Below are positions 1 through 7,480 of a stretch of 9,678 bases of DNA, one piece after another. Made by a program: the position numbers and the translations under genes. Below the pieces are notes generated by a model that saw only the letters and a list, made by a program, of their open reading frames with translations, had not been told where the DNA came from and made no database searches. Origin of the DNA: Caulobacteraceae bacterium (GTDB lineage Bacteria; Pseudomonadota; Alphaproteobacteria; Caulobacterales; Caulobacteraceae); NCBI GenBank assembly GCA_947479185.1, contig CANJYY010000069.1, positions 1 to 9,678 of the forward strand. Direction: 5' to 3'. Each line of letters begins with the position of its first letter. The stretch's first letter is position 1.

Positions 1-1269
<1,269 letters not shown>

Positions 1270-1273
1270 CGGG

Positions 1274-1279
1274 TCCTCC
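1274..1279 (-). promoter_or_regulatory. Ribosome binding site of sdaA
   Basis: The minus strand reads GGAGGA four bases before the ATG at 1269. This strong Shine-Dalgarno fixes the sdaA start, and it lies directly downstream of the hairpin at 1284-1303. Confidence 0.75.
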
Positions 1280-1283
1280 GATT

Positions 1284-1303
1284 CCCCCGGCCGGAGCCGG
1301 GGG
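1284..1303 (-). other. Perfect 8-bp GC hairpin with UCCG tetraloop between the M28 gene and sdaA
   Basis: CCCCCGGC and GCCGGGGG pair perfectly around a four-base loop. On the minus-strand transcript the loop is UCCG closed by a C-G pair, a member of the very stable UNCG tetraloop class. It starts 14 nt after the M28 stop codon and ends 4 nt before the sdaA Shine-Dalgarno. No T-run follows on either strand, so a classical intrinsic terminator is not supported. It could be an attenuating or processing hairpin that separates peptidase and sdaA expression, or a degenerate copy of an intergenic palindrome family. The structure is plain in the sequence; the role is inference. Confidence 0.5.
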
Positions 1304-1317
1304 TCAGGGATGCGGGG

Positions 1318-2967
1318 CTAGTTCCGCTCGCCCGCCGAGGCGTCACGCGTCGCCTTGAACTCGGACCCGGCCTGCCATTCCGGCCAGCGGCGCGAATTGG
1401 CGAGGTCCAGGCCCAGGCCGTAGAGCAGACCGAGGTCGGCGCTCATGCCGCTCAGGTCCCAGTCGTTCGACCATTCGTCGGCCGGCTGGTGGTATCGGTC
1501 CTTGATGTACATGTCGCTGTAGGCCTTGCCCGCGGCGACGCCGCCGACCACCAGGTTCTCGCCCGGTCCGACCGAGATGGCCGGCACGCCGCGCTTGGCG
1601 AACGGGAAGTGGTCCGAGCGGAAGAAGTGGCCGGCTTCCGGCACGGGGTCCGGCGTGAAGGTGCGGCCGTGCGCCGTGAGGGCGGCGACCAGGTCGTCCT
1701 GCAGGCTGACCTTGCCGTCGCCGGAGGTGGTGTAGTCCCGCGCCGGGCCGGTGGGCGAGAAGCCGTCCATGTTCAGGTCGGCGACGGTGGTCGACAGCGG
1801 ATAGAGCGGGTTGGCGGCATAGTATTCCGAACCCAGCAGGCCCTTCTCCTCGGCGGTTACGGCCAGGAAGACGATCGAGCGTTCGGTGCGCGGGGCGGCG
1901 GCGTACATCCGGCCCAGCTCGAGCAGGGCGGCGATGCCCGTCGCGTTGTCCACGGCGCCGTTATAGATCCGGTCGCCCGTCGCATCGGGCAGGCCGACGC
2001 CCAGGTGATCCCAGTGGGCGGTGAAGAACAGCCGCTCGTCCGGACGGGTCGTCCCCGGCAGGACCCCGACGACGTTCTTGGACACGATCACCTGGTGATC
2101 GACGTTGAAGCTGGCCGAGAAGGTCACGCCGGGCAGTTCCACGGGCTTGAAGCCGCGTTTGGCGGCCTTCTTCTTCAGCGCCTCGAAGTCCAGGCCGGCG
2201 CGGCGGAACAGGTCGACGGCGGTGTCGCGCTGGATCCAGGCCTCGACCGGCGGGTGAACCTCGCCCGGCTTGTCGCGGACGATGTCGAACATCACGTTGG
2301 TGTTGGAGTTCTTCACCGTGGCCCAGCCGTAGGAGGCCGGACCGGTCTCGTGGACGATGATCAGGCCGGCGGCGCCGAGGCGCGCGGCCTGCTCGTACTT
2401 GTAGGTCCAGCGACCGTAGTAGGTCATGGCCTTGCCGCCGAAGTCGCCCTTGCCGCTTTCAAAGTCGGGGTCGTTGATCAGGACGATGACGATCTTGCCC
2501 TTCACGTCCATGCCGGCGAAGTCGTTCCACTTGCGCTCGGGCGCGTCGACGCCGTAGCCGGCGAACACCACCGGGGTGTTGGCCAGGGTGACGGCGTCGA
2601 CATTGGTCAGGCTGGCGCGGATGGCGATCTGCTCGCCCTGCGTCAGGGCGATCTGCTGTCCGCCCACGGAGAAGCTGGAGCTCACCGGACCCTTCATCTC
2701 GAAGCGGCCGAGCGGCACGTCCTGGGTCCAGGCGCGCTGGCCGTCCTTCAGGTCGCCGCCGGGCTCGAGGCCGGCCGCGATCATCTGGCCGATGATCCAG
2801 CCGACGGTCTTGGCTTCGCCGGGCGTGGCGGGGCCGCGGCCCTCGAAGGCGTCCGACGCCAGCACCTTGATGTCGGTGGCCAGACGGGCCGGATTGACCA
2901 CCGGATCGGCGGCGAAGGCCGCCAGCGGCATCGCGGCGACCAGGGCGGCAAGCAGAAGCTTTTTCAT
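1318..2967 (-). CDS. Exported M28 family zinc metallopeptidase with PA domain
   Basis: Predicted secreted or periplasmic di-zinc exopeptidase of the aminopeptidase/glutamate carboxypeptidase-like M28 family, 549 aa. Residues 1-20 (MKKLLLAALVAAMPLAAFAA) form a Sec signal peptide with a likely cut after AFA or AFAA. A PA-type insert spans roughly residues 130-290 (NTPVVFAGYGV, KGKIVIVLINDPDF, LGAAGLIIVHE). The catalytic domain has the full M28 ligand set: His318 and Asp320 (AHWDHLG), bridging Asp340 (GAVDNATG), Glu373/Glu374 (TAEEKG), Asp401 (LNMDG) and His453 (RSDHFPF). It should therefore be active, removing N-terminal residues from peptides or hydrolysing similar amides. The start codon is backed by the signal peptide, while its Shine-Dalgarno (AAGAG, 9 nt upstream) is weak. 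It lies between an SDR gene (76-bp gap) and sdaA (48-bp gap). The exact substrate is unknown. Confidence 0.93.
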   Translation of the reverse strand: MKKLLLAALVAAMPLAAFAADPVVNPARLATDIKVLASDAFEGRGPATPGEAKTVGWIIGQMIAAGLEPGGDLKDGQRAWTQDVPLGRFEMKGPVSSSFSVGGQQIALTQGEQIAIRASLTNVDAVTLANTPVVFAGYGVDAPERKWNDFAGMDVKGKIVIVLINDPDFESGKGDFGGKAMTYYGRWTYKYEQAARLGAAGLIIVHETGPASYGWATVKNSNTNVMFDIVRDKPGEVHPPVEAWIQRDTAVDLFRRAGLDFEALKKKAAKRGFKPVELPGVTFSASFNVDHQVIVSKNVVGVLPGTTRPDERLFFTAHWDHLGVGLPDATGDRIYNGAVDNATGIAALLELGRMYAAAPRTERSIVFLAVTAEEKGLLGSEYYAANPLYPLSTTVADLNMDGFSPTGPARDYTTSGDGKVSLQDDLVAALTAHGRTFTPDPVPEAGHFFRSDHFPFAKRGVPAISVGPGENLVVGGVAAGKAYSDMYIKDRYHQPADEWSNDWDLSGMSADLGLLYGLGLDLANSRRWPEWQAGSEFKATRDASAGERN

Positions 2968-2997
2968 GAAACAGCGCTCTTGATGGCGGGAAATTGC

Positions 2998-3025
2998 GGT
3001 CCGGACCCTATCGTCAGGACGGACC
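2998..3025 (-). terminator. Possible weak hairpin after the SDR gene
   Basis: GGTCCG (2998-3003) and CGGACC (3020-3025) can pair around a 16-nt loop, in the 76-bp gap between the SDR stop and the M28 start. On the minus strand it is followed by GCAATTTCCC, not a real U-run. It may be a partial terminator or a chance inverted repeat; support is low. Confidence 0.25.
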
Positions 3026-3043
3026 GTTCGCCAAGCGCAAGTT

Positions 3044-3775
3044 CTAGAGGGTCAATCCGCCGTCGACGATGATCGTCTGGCCGGTGATGTAGGAGGCCAG
3101 CGGCGAGGCCAGGAACAGGGCCGCCCCGGCCATGTCGGCGGGGGTGCCCAGTCGGTGCATGGGAATCCCTCGCAGGGCGCCGGCCAGCCGGTCGGGATGC
3201 TCGGTGGTCACCTTGGTCAGCTTGGTGTCGACCAGGCCCGGGGCCACGCCGTTGACCCGTACGCCGTCGGTCGCCCAGGCCTGCCCGAGCGTGCGGGTAA
3301 GGGCCACGACGCCGGCCTTGGAGGCGTTGTAGGCCGGGTTGCCGCGCGTCGCGTGAAAGGCCGAGGTCGAGCTGACGGTGATGATGTTTCCGCCCGACGC
3401 CTTCAGGTCGGCGAGGAAGCGCATGGCGCAGGCCATCATGCTGTCGAGGTTGACCGAGACCACCTTGCGGAAGCCGTCCATCTCGAACTCACCCTTGCGG
3501 TAAAGCACCGTGCCCTGGGCCAGGACCAGCACGTCGAGGCCGTCGAACGGCGAAGCCGAGGCGGCCACCGCGTCGCTGTTGGAGGCGTCGATGCGGGCGA
3601 AGGTCAGGCCGCTGAGGTCCGAGCCGTCCTCGACCCGGTAGTCGGCCGCGTCACGGGTGCCCCAGACCGCGACCTGCGCGCCGCGTTCGCGGAACGCATG
3701 GGCGATGCCGTTGCCGATGCCGCTCGTGCCGCCGACGACCAGCACCCGCCTGCCGGTGAAATCCATGTCGTTCAT
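3044..3775 (-). CDS. SDR family oxidoreductase
   Basis: Classical short-chain dehydrogenase/reductase, 243 aa, one Rossmann domain, cytoplasmic. The nucleotide-binding motif is GGTSGIG (15-21), the catalytic set is Asn109, Ser136, Tyr149 and Lys153 (YNASK), and the C-terminus is the usual GQTIIVDGG. The end of beta-2 (VAVWGTR, 35-41) lacks the aspartate typical of NAD-preferring enzymes and has Arg41, which favours NADP(H) by inference. The usual NNAG motif is replaced by LAQG (85-88). The start at 3775 is chosen because AGGGAG lies 8 nt upstream and MNDMDFTGRRVLVVGG is a normal SDR N-terminus; the frame stays open to 3967, but that extension would run into the neighbouring gene. It sits 64 bp downstream of the DSD1-like gene and probably shares its transcript. 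It might reduce or oxidise a beta-hydroxy or keto acid in the same pathway; the substrate is not readable. Confidence 0.92.
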   Translation of the reverse strand: MNDMDFTGRRVLVVGGTSGIGNGIAHAFRERGAQVAVWGTRDAADYRVEDGSDLSGLTFARIDASNSDAVAASASPFDGLDVLVLAQGTVLYRKGEFEMDGFRKVVSVNLDSMMACAMRFLADLKASGGNIITVSSTSAFHATRGNPAYNASKAGVVALTRTLGQAWATDGVRVNGVAPGLVDTKLTKVTTEHPDRLAGALRGIPMHRLGTPADMAGAALFLASPLASYITGQTIIVDGGLTL

Positions 3776-3783
3776 CGCGTTCG

Positions 3784-3789
3784 CTCCCT
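3784..3789 (-). promoter_or_regulatory. Ribosome binding site that decides the SDR start
   Basis: AGGGAG on the minus strand lies 8 nt before the ATG at 3775. It argues against the longer open frame reaching to 3967, whose extra residues have no SDR character and overlap the 3' end of the upstream gene. Confidence 0.7.
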
Positions 3790-3839
3790 GATTTTTAGAG
3801 AGACTGCACGGCTGACCCGGGGAGAGCGCAAGGCCCTGA

Positions 3840-5042
3840 CTATTCTTCCCCGGCGCGGGACCGCACTCCGGCACGGCTCGATCTACGCGCATCGACCTCC
3901 CAGCGCTCGATCGCGCCGTCGTCGGAGACCACGTGCAGGGCGTCGTAGAGGTTGATGGTCGGGTCACAGTGGCCGGGCTGCAGCCAGACGAAACCGCCGG
4001 GCTTCGGCGCGTCCTGCGGCCAGGGCGCGGCCGGATCGGCGTCGAGCGCGTCGACCGCGTTGATGAAGTCGCCGCTCTTCAGCGCCGGCAGGCCTGACGG
4101 GTGAATGATCATGCCGTGCTCGTCGCCCATCGGCCGCCAGAGCGAGCCGTCGGCGGCGCCCGCCGCGATCCGCGCCGGCGGGCCGTCGCTCGAGAAGGCC
4201 TTGAAGCCCGCGTCGATCGTGACGTGGCTCTTGTGATTGGTGGAAACCACGCTGGCGACGACGAACAGCGCCTGCTGGAACGGCCAGCCGCCCTCGGGGC
4301 CGCCACAGACCTCGTATTCGACGTCCATCACCGCGTAGGAGCCGGCCTGGATCTCGGTGAACACGCCCGAATCGAGGTCCCAGGCATGGGTGCCCGTGCC
4401 GCCGCCGGTGACCACGCCGGGGGCGAGGCCCGCTTGACGCAGCTGTTCGACCACGCGCGCCAGACTGGCCGTGACCGCGTCATCGGCGGCGCGGCGGGCG
4501 CCGATGTCGTCCATGTGCTGCAGGTGGCCGGCATAGGCCTGGACGCCCGCGTAGTTGAGCCCTTCGGTCGCCGCCGCCAGGGCCGCCAGCGCCACCACCT
4601 GCGAGCGATGGGCGCCGGTGCGGTGGGTGCCGGGGTCGATGTCGATGACGCAGTCCAGGGTCACGCCCGCCGCCCGGGCCGCCGCCCCGAGGCGTTCAAT
4701 CTGCCGCGCGTCGTCGACGGTCGCGCCGATGCGCGCGCCGCCCTTCGCCAGCTCGGCCAGCCGGGCCGAGCCCCAGTCCGGATGCGGGGCGGTGACCAGC
4801 ACGTCGCGCAGGCCGCCCTTCACGAAGGCCTCGGCCTCGCCGACGCTCTGGGCGCACAGGCCGACGGCCCCGCCGGCCACCTGCAGCCGGCCCAGCGTCG
4901 AGCATTTGTGCGTCTTGCCGTGCGCCCGCAGGCGGACGCCGGCCTTGTCGCAGCGGCTCTGCATGGTGGCCAGGTTGTGGTCCAGCGCCGAGCGCAGAAG
5001 GACCAGCAACGGTGTCTGGGGTGGAACAAAACCTGGGATCAT
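3840..5042 (-). CDS. DSD1/D-threonine aldolase family PLP enzyme (D-serine dehydratase-like)
   Basis: 400-aa fold-type III PLP enzyme (alanine-racemase-like barrel plus a C-terminal D-serine-dehydratase-like domain). Lys43 in RAHGKTHK is the expected Schiff-base lysine. TGGGTGTH (212-219) is the phosphate-binding loop. The C-terminal PGHCDPTINLYD carries the metal site: His358 and Asp360 as an H-x-D pair. From memory, H-x-D is the pattern of D-threonine aldolases, whereas eukaryotic D-serine dehydratase uses H-x-C. The family splits D-threonine or other D-3-hydroxy amino acids to glycine plus an aldehyde, or dehydrates D-serine or D-threo-3-hydroxyaspartate, so the reaction stays open. The ATG at 5042 overlaps the TGA of the upstream dehydratase by one base (TGATG) with GGAGAG upstream, indicating translational coupling. 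The last 13 or so residues (RRSSRAGVRSRAGEE) are an Arg-rich tail beyond the usual family end. Confidence 0.9.
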   Translation of the reverse strand: MIPGFVPPQTPLLVLLRSALDHNLATMQSRCDKAGVRLRAHGKTHKCSTLGRLQVAGGAVGLCAQSVGEAEAFVKGGLRDVLVTAPHPDWGSARLAELAKGGARIGATVDDARQIERLGAAARAAGVTLDCVIDIDPGTHRTGAHRSQVVALAALAAATEGLNYAGVQAYAGHLQHMDDIGARRAADDAVTASLARVVEQLRQAGLAPGVVTGGGTGTHAWDLDSGVFTEIQAGSYAVMDVEYEVCGGPEGGWPFQQALFVVASVVSTNHKSHVTIDAGFKAFSSDGPPARIAAGAADGSLWRPMGDEHGMIIHPSGLPALKSGDFINAVDALDADPAAPWPQDAPKPGGFVWLQPGHCDPTINLYDALHVVSDDGAIERWEVDARRSSRAGVRSRAGEE

Positions 5043-6022
5043 CAGAGCTCTCCTGCCAGGATCCTGCTGAACAGGGCCGGGTCGATGTTGCCGCCGGACA
5101 ATACGACGCCGACCGTCTGGCCGGACACGTCGAGTTCGCCGGCCAGAAGGGCCGCCAGCCCGACGATCCCGCCCGGCTCCACGACCAGCTTGAGGGTGGT
5201 GTAGGCGTAGCGGACCGCCTCCGCCACCTGGCCGTCGGTGACGGTCAGCACGGCGTCGAGGGTGCGCTGGTTGATCGGGAAGGTGATCGCGCCGGGGGCC
5301 GGCGACTGCAGGGCGTCGCAGATCGAGCGGGCCGCCGGATCGATTTTTTCGCGATGGCCGCTGACCATCGAGCGGGCGGTGTCATCGAAGGCCGAGGGCT
5401 CGACACCGTAAACCTTCGCGCCCGGCGACAGGTGCTTGACCGCCGTGGAGACTCCGGCCGCCAACCCGCCGCCGCCGACCGGGGTCAGCACCACATCCAG
5501 GGTCGCGCCGAGGTCTTTCGCCTGGCCGACCAGCTCCAGCCCGACCGTGCCTTGGCCGGCGACAATATCCGGGTCGTCGAACGGCCAGACAATGGTCATG
5601 CCGCGCGTGGCGGAGATCTCGCGGGTGATGGCGTCGCGGTCCTCGCTGTAGCGGTCGTAGTGGATCACCTCGGCGCCGTAGCCGCGGGTGTTGGCCACCT
5701 TCATCGCCGGGGCGTCGGCCGGCATGACGATCACCGCCGGGGCGCCGAGCATCCGCGCGACCAGCGCCACGCCCTGGGCGTGGTTACCGGACGAACAGGC
5801 GACCACGCCGCGGGCCCGTTCTTCGGCCGAGAGCTGGGAAATCCGGTTCATCGCGCCACGGAACTTGAAGGCGCCGGCGTGCTGCAATGTCTCGGGCTTC
5901 AGCAGTACGCGGGCGCCGAGGCGCGCGTTCAACGCCGGGCTCTCGATCAGCGGCGTCTTCACGGCCAGACCCTCGAGGCGTCCGGCGGCGGCTTCAATAT
6001 CGGCGAAGGTCACGGTGCTCAT
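5042..6022 (-). CDS. Serine racemase/threonine dehydratase-type PLP ammonia-lyase
   Basis: 326-aa fold-type II PLP enzyme without an ACT regulatory domain, so it is unlike biosynthetic IlvA. Lys53 (AFKFRGA) is the PLP lysine, SSGNHAQG (77-84) binds the substrate carboxylate, GGGG (183-186) is the phosphate loop, and Ser309 (LSGGN) faces the pyridine nitrogen. Two features resemble metal-activated serine racemase and hydroxyaspartate dehydratase. Ser78 aligns with the second catalytic base, Ser84, of human serine racemase (IlvA and TdcB have Ala there). Glu208 and Asp214 in EPSAFDD align with the Mg/Ca ligands Glu210 and Asp216. It may racemise L/D-serine and deaminate serine, threonine or 3-hydroxyaspartate. 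It is first in the minus-strand series, with a good Shine-Dalgarno (AGGAGAGG) before the ATG at 6022, and is coupled to the next gene by a TGATG overlap. Confidence 0.92.
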   Translation of the reverse strand: MSTVTFADIEAAAGRLEGLAVKTPLIESPALNARLGARVLLKPETLQHAGAFKFRGAMNRISQLSAEERARGVVACSSGNHAQGVALVARMLGAPAVIVMPADAPAMKVANTRGYGAEVIHYDRYSEDRDAITREISATRGMTIVWPFDDPDIVAGQGTVGLELVGQAKDLGATLDVVLTPVGGGGLAAGVSTAVKHLSPGAKVYGVEPSAFDDTARSMVSGHREKIDPAARSICDALQSPAPGAITFPINQRTLDAVLTVTDGQVAEAVRYAYTTLKLVVEPGGIVGLAALLAGELDVSGQTVGVVLSGGNIDPALFSRILAGEL

Positions 6023-6088
6023 GCGCCTCTCCTAGACCGATGCGCCAAAAAGGGCGACGTTGGGCCAGATCACATCCGGAGTCGATTT
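6023..6088. promoter_or_regulatory. Divergent intergenic region with presumed promoters for both directions
   Basis: These 66 bp separate the divergent starts of the PLP ammonia-lyase (minus) and the M20 amidohydrolase (plus). Each gene has its own Shine-Dalgarno: AGGAGAGG on the minus strand, and CGGAG 5 nt before the ATG at 6089. A short run AAAAA flanked by CGCC and GGCG lies near 6045. No convincing -35/-10 pair or operator could be picked by eye. The promoter role is inferred from gene layout, since neither gene has another upstream gene on its strand within the window. Confidence 0.4.
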
Positions 6089-7309
6089 ATGAACGCCCTG
6101 ACTATCGATCGCGAAGGCTGGACCGCCGCCGGCGACGCCCTGCTGCATGACGCCATCGAACTGCGACGGGCGATCCATCGCGAGCCGGAACTCGGGCTGC
6201 ATCTGCCGAAGACGACGGAGAAGGTGCTCAAGGCGCTGGAGGGCCTGCCGCTGGAGATCCGCCAGGGGCCGTCGACGACCGGCGTGCTGGCCATCCTGCA
6301 CGGTTCGCCGAACGGCAGGACGGTGCTGCTGCGCGGCGACATGGACGCCCTGCCGCTGACCGAAGACACGGGCCTCGATTTCTCGTCGGGCATCGCGGGC
6401 GCGATGCACGCCTGCGGCCACGACACCCATGTGGCCATGCTTGTCGGCGCCGCGCGGGCGCTGTGCGCGAAGAAAGACCAGCTGGCCGGCACGGTGATGT
6501 TCATGTTCCAGCCGGGTGAGGAGGGCCACCACGGCGCGCGCTTCATGCTCGACGACGGCCTGATCAGTCCGCTGCCCGACGCCGCCTTCGCCCTGCACAT
6601 CTCGCCCAACATGCCGACCGGGGTTTTCGCCGGCCGCCACGGCGCGCTGCTGGCCTCGTCCGACGCCATCCGCATCAAGGTGATCGGCGCCGGCGGCCAC
6701 GCCTCGATGCCGCAGGACGCGGTCGACCCGATCCCGGTCGCCTGCGAAATCGTCACAGCGCTGCAGACGATGATCACCCGGACGATTTCGGTGTTCGATC
6801 CGGCGGTGATCACCATCGCCCACATCGACGCCGGCACGACCTACAACATCATCCCCGAATTCGCCTTCATGCGCGGCACCCTGCGAACCCTGTCCGAACG
6901 CACGCGCGAAACCGCGCACGACGGCATCCGCAAGGTCGCCGAGAACATCGCCCGGGCCCACGGCTGCGTGGCGGAGGTGGAGATCGAGCGGGGCTTCCCG
7001 GTCACCGTCTGCAGCGGCGCGGAGGTCGACCTGGCCGAGGCCACGGCCAAGGCTCTCTATGGCGAGGGCGCCTGGATGACCATGCCAAACCCGATGATGG
7101 GGGCGGAGGATTTCTCCTATGTGCTGCAGAAGGTTCCGGGCCTGATGGCCTTCCTCGGCGCGGCCCCGACGGGCGTCGGCGGCGACTACCGCAGCTGCTG
7201 CGCGCTGCACTCCAACAAGATGACGCTCGACGAACAGGTCATGGCCCGTGGCATCGCCATGCACTGCGCCTACGCCGAGGCGGTTCTGGCTGGCGCGCTG
7301 AGCGCGTAG
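6089..7309 (+). CDS. M20 family (M20D) metallo-amidohydrolase
   Basis: 406-aa cytoplasmic di-metal hydrolase of the amidohydrolase group that includes hippurate hydrolase, IAA-amino acid hydrolase and N-acetyl-diaminopimelate deacetylase. It cleaves N-acyl amino acids or related amides. Visible site residues are GDMDALPL (83-90), Cys109 and His111 in HACGHDTH, catalytic Glu144 and ligand Glu145 in QPGEEG, His170 in LHISP, and His374 in CALHSNK. The dimerisation domain begins near GGHASMP (His204), with AGTTYNIIPE and RGTLR further on. MGAEDFSY marks the C-terminal part of the catalytic domain. The set is complete, so the enzyme should be active. The ATG at 6089 is preceded by CGGAG; the frame is open far upstream only because it runs antisense to the neighbouring gene. 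It has no signal peptide. It diverges from the amino acid breakdown genes and may supply them with free amino acids. Confidence 0.94.
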   Translation: MNALTIDREGWTAAGDALLHDAIELRRAIHREPELGLHLPKTTEKVLKALEGLPLEIRQGPSTTGVLAILHGSPNGRTVLLRGDMDALPLTEDTGLDFSSGIAGAMHACGHDTHVAMLVGAARALCAKKDQLAGTVMFMFQPGEEGHHGARFMLDDGLISPLPDAAFALHISPNMPTGVFAGRHGALLASSDAIRIKVIGAGGHASMPQDAVDPIPVACEIVTALQTMITRTISVFDPAVITIAHIDAGTTYNIIPEFAFMRGTLRTLSERTRETAHDGIRKVAENIARAHGCVAEVEIERGFPVTVCSGAEVDLAEATAKALYGEGAWMTMPNPMMGAEDFSYVLQKVPGLMAFLGAAPTGVGGDYRSCCALHSNKMTLDEQVMARGIAMHCAYAEAVLAGALSA

Positions 7310-7340
7310 CAATTCGGCGACAGCCGGCGCTCCAAAACGC

Positions 7341-7463
7341 CGTCATCCTCGGGCTTGTCCCGGGGACCCATGAACACCGTGGCGGCGAGGATGGTCGCGC
7401 CATCGCCGCGCTGATGATCAGGGTTCGTGTGCCTGGATCCTCGGGACAAGCCCGAGGATGACG
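7341..7463. repeat. Composite intergenic palindrome (two 37-bp inverted arms around a central hairpin)
   Basis: The left arm (7341-7377) and right arm (7427-7463) are inverted copies, matching at 33 of 37 positions with the first 22 identical. Each arm is itself a hairpin: CCTCGGG-CTTGT-CCCGGGG on the left (one mismatch) and CCTCGGG-ACAAG-CCCGAGG on the right (perfect). The 49-bp spacer holds a third hairpin, CGGCG/ATGG (7383-7394, with a 3-nt bulge) against CCATCGCCG (7400-7408). It lies between two convergent genes, 31 bp after the amidohydrolase stop and 17 bp beyond the tadC stop. From memory, arms of this kind recur between genes in Caulobacteraceae and other alphaproteobacteria, similar to REP/BIME elements. 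It may end transcription from both sides, although there is no T-run. The structure is seen directly; family and role are inference. Confidence 0.75.
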
Positions 7464-7480
7464 GAGGGCGGAAGCGGCCC

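Noticed and set aside
3776..3967. An upstream extension of the SDR frame to 3967
   Set aside because: It overlaps the 3' end of the DSD1-like gene, its sequence has no SDR character, and a good ribosome binding site marks 3775 as the start.
4101..5204. A plus-strand open frame of 367 codons over the DSD1-like gene
   Set aside because: Antisense shadow with biased composition and no motifs; the minus-strand gene has the PLP lysine, phosphate loop and metal site.
5012..6088. A long N-terminal extension of the M20 amidohydrolase frame
   Set aside because: The extra 359 residues run antisense to the PLP ammonia-lyase and look like antisense translation. The ATG at 6089 has a Shine-Dalgarno and begins a normal M20 N-terminus.
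6032..7312. A minus-strand open frame of 426 codons opposite the M20 gene
   Set aside because: Biased Arg/Gly/His/Val-rich composition and no domain; the plus strand carries all M20 metal ligands.
7341..7463. The inverted arms as terminal repeats of an insertion sequence or MITE
   Set aside because: The spacer is only 49 bp, there is no transposase, and no target-site duplication is visible. A REP/BIME-like palindrome fits better.
7341..7463. The repeated arms as a CRISPR array
   Set aside because: There are only two copies, they are inverted rather than direct, and no cas gene is present.
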